This document shows, one piece after another, positions 31,157 through 32,242 of a stretch of 32,242 nucleotides of DNA; the first letter of the stretch is position 1; every line of letters starts with the position of its first letter. The stretch spans positions 1 through 32,242 of the forward strand of contig CAILEM010000089.1 in the NCBI GenBank assembly GCA_903833215.1, given 5' to 3'. A model generated the notes under the pieces. The model did no database searches, was not told the DNA's origin, and saw only the letters and a program-made list of their open reading frames with translations. This DNA comes from an uncultured Armatimonadota bacterium (GTDB lineage Bacteria > Armatimonadota > Fimbriimonadia > Fimbriimonadales > Fimbriimonadaceae). The position numbers were made by a program, and so were the translations under genes.

Positions 31157-31734
31157 TCTCCACTAGATCCACTTAGTATTGGCACGAGAGATCGGAACTC
31201 CTTGAATAGCTTGGCAAGCTGCTGGATTTTGTCCATGTTCTTAGGTGTAAGTTTTTCTCCTGCCAAGAGAAGCAGCCGAATACGCCCGACAATTTCGCTC
31301 GGTGATCGCTTTAAAATAACGGAACCCAATTTTCTGTCTACATTGTCATCCCAATTCTGAACTTCGTTATGCAGCAAGTATCCAATGTAGTTATCTCCTT
31401 TTAAGGTTCCTGCGTTGTTGTTTAAGTTGCCGATGGTCCGTGGCACCAATGTGTCCAGCTTAGGGCCAGCCAATAGGACGGCCCTGAGTAGATCGGTATT
31501 CCAGCGACACAGGGCACTGTGCAGAGGTGTGAGGCCGAATTCGTCTGGTTCATTGACGTTAGCTCCCTCAAGCAAGGCGTGCCTAACCTTTTTCAAATCT
31601 TCCAATCGTAGACCATCAACTAGCTCAGTATCTGCTCGATTCATGTGCACTACAGCGACAGGGACATTCGCCATGAGCCCCGGTATGCAACCGTTACCCC
31701 GATTAAGTAAAGCTAACCAAGCGAAAAAGACCAT
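31150..31734 (-). CDS. Ankyrin-repeat protein
   Basis: 194 residues from ATG at 31734. Residues ~40-95 are ankyrin-type: LEDLKKVRHALLEGANVNEPDEFGLTPLHSALCRWNTDLLRAVLLAGPKLD has the G-A-N-V-N and G-x-T-P-L-H hallmarks. The remainder is helical and ends with IRLLLLAGEKLTPKNMDKIQQLAKLFKEF. One and a half clear repeats are visible. It probably mediates protein binding; in bacteria such proteins are often exported or paired with toxins. A 48-codon frame with a hydrophobic helix (31736-31882) ends one base before this ATG and may be its displaced N-terminus. Confidence 0.72.
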   Translation of the reverse strand: MVFFAWLALLNRGNGCIPGLMANVPVAVVHMNRADTELVDGLRLEDLKKVRHALLEGANVNEPDEFGLTPLHSALCRWNTDLLRAVLLAGPKLDTLVPRTIGNLNNNAGTLKGDNYIGYLLHNEVQNWDDNVDRKLGSVILKRSPSEIVGRIRLLLLAGEKLTPKNMDKIQQLAKLFKEFRSLVPILSGSSGDL

Positions 31735-31735
31735 G

Positions 31736-31882
31736 TCAACAACCTCCCATCAAGTCCTCGGCACAAATACAGCGACACACGGCGATTAGCAACAGTGCTA
31801 GTATCGCATCGCAACGAGTTAAGGGATAGCGGTAGAAACGTGCACTATGAGCAGAAGGCACTTCCATCCTCTCGTCGACCAC
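31736..31882 (-). CDS. Short leader ORF with signal-like helix, before the ankyrin gene
   Basis: 48 codons from GTG 31882, placed 7 nt after ATAATA (31895-31890), with TTTGGC 17 bp further upstream (31918-31913). It encodes VVDERMEVPSAHSARFYRYP, then LTRCDAILALLLIAVCRCIC, and stops at 31738-31736 with ATG of the ankyrin gene following after one base. The same promoter and GTG are conserved before the gene at 30977. It is either a coupled small protein or the N-terminus of the ankyrin protein separated by a one-base frameshift. Confidence 0.4.
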   Translation of the reverse strand: MVDERMEVPSAHSARFYRYPLTRCDAILALLLIAVCRCICAEDLMGGC

Positions 31883-32056
31883 AAATCGATATTATTGCAG
31901 AAAGTCTCGTGTGCCAAATGAGTAAACGTCTATCAGCGCGAAATCCATTCACCGTATTAGCAGTTCTCCTGTAGTCGGTGGCTTCGGTAATCAACCCTCA
32001 GATGAACCGCATGTGGTCGCCTGTCCCAGCCTTTCAGACTGGGCTGGTATAGGGAA
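31767..32056 (-). repeat. Duplicated promoter/leader module, copy 2
   Basis: Diverged copy of 30869-31156. It contains the minus-strand promoter and GTG 31882 that begin the short leader frame. The rest of the module up to 32056 holds no gene. Together with 32057-32120 it is the only non-coding stretch between the ankyrin gene and the partial gene at the window end. Confidence 0.65.
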
Positions 32057-32112
32057 GCCACTTTTGGGGCGAATGGAGATGGAGCCATATCGCCATGTGG
32101 GGCGGGACTGCC

Positions 32113-32173
32113 AATGGCACTCAGAGATCAATGAGTGCCATTCGGATTCCCGCTGCAACGACTTGATCTCTGA
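32113..32173. repeat. Nested inverted repeats at a gene end
   Basis: AATGGCACTC (32113-32122) and GAGTGCCATT (32133-32142) are perfect 10-bp inverted repeats. TCAGAGATCAA (32121-32131) and TTGATCTCTGA (32163-32173) are perfect 11-bp inverted repeats. The two stems share bases and so are mutually exclusive. They span the stop codon of the partial minus-strand gene. Confidence 0.6.
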
Positions 32174-32242
32174 ATGCCGCATACTCGGCACTCATTCGAC
32201 AATACTTATCCGCCGCAAGTCGAGCCTCATCCTCCGTCATTC
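32121..32242 (-). CDS. Partial gene, C-terminal end
   Basis: A minus-strand frame enters from the window edge and stops at TGA 32123-32121. The last 39 codons read MTEDEARLAADKYCRMSAEY followed by AAFRDQVVAAGIRMALIDL, an amphipathic helical sequence. An ATG lies at 32240, so this may be either a whole 39-residue protein or the tail of a longer one. No family can be assigned. Confidence 0.45.
   Translation of the reverse strand, partial: MTEDEARLAADKYCRMSAEYAAFRDQVVAAGIRMALIDL

Noticed and set aside
30876-31166. Plus-strand 96-codon frame over leader module copy 1
   Set aside because: The same frame in the duplicated copy is broken by stops and a shift, whereas the minus-strand promoter and GTG are kept, so conservation favours the other strand.
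1-32242. CRISPR array, rRNA, insertion sequence or prophage genes
   Set aside because: No regularly spaced repeats, transposase, integrase, capsid or rRNA-like sequence was seen.

Overview
The window looks like a chromosomal segment of a free-living, probably Gram-negative-type bacterium. My best guess is an Armatimonadota/Fimbriimonas-like organism. That rests on gene style only: NPCBM-GH27 glycosidase, CBM9-DUF5916 outer-membrane barrel, bacterial tricorn protease, many zinc-ribbon membrane proteins and REP-like intergenic repeats. There is no rRNA or other direct taxonomic marker. Several genes appear to be read from leaderless messages, with a TACAAT/CATAAT-like -10 box 5-7 nt before a GTG or ATG.

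Layout. (1) 1-5480 is visibly AT-richer accessory DNA. It holds a minus-strand XRE regulator, then a divergent plus-strand run of four zinc-ribbon proteins (three clearly membrane-anchored, one with a PH-like domain), a possible small membrane protein and a YbjN-like protein, closed by a terminator at 4313-4340. A stand-alone M41/FtsH-like HExxH protein follows on the minus strand. This block abuts the 3' end of a tRNA-Val(GAC) at 5482-5556, with GGTGTACC-type repeats in between, so it may be a tRNA-anchored island. (2) 5700-13300 is GC-richer: a conserved hypothetical, an outer-membrane CBM9/DUF5916 protein preceded by a G10 tract, a 62-aa protein with a structured leader, a repeat-rich non-coding kilobase, a secreted alpha-galactosidase and a DMT-family permease. 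(3) 13300-20630 holds a zinc-ribbon membrane protein, a large secreted HExxH multidomain protein, a TlpA-type thioredoxin, a GT-C-like membrane protein and phenylalanyl-tRNA synthetase beta (pheT). The pheT product lacks the N-terminal tRNA-binding (EMAP-like) domain and has no pheS beside it. Convergent genes here overlap at their ends. (4) 21000-27180 holds a three-repeat 'AFGE' protein whose reading frame has no ordinary start codon, small secreted and membrane proteins, a CrtQ/HpnB-like glycosyltransferase and a complete tricorn protease. (5) 27180-32242 is accessory again: a RelE/ParE-like toxin-antitoxin pair with a palindromic operator candidate, a gene interrupted by an in-frame TAA, a lipoprotein, and two minus-strand genes (one ankyrin) that share a diverged promoter-plus-leader module but have unrelated bodies.

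Functionally, region 2-4 supports an envelope- and polymer-degrading lifestyle: alpha-galactosidase, sugar-binding barrel, secreted proteases, peptide processing by tricorn. The flanking accessory blocks carry regulators, zinc-ribbon sensors and stress or conflict modules. The items I would check first are the zinc-ribbon cluster, the non-AUG AFGE gene, the duplicated promoter/leader cassettes and the covarying extragenic hairpin repeat.
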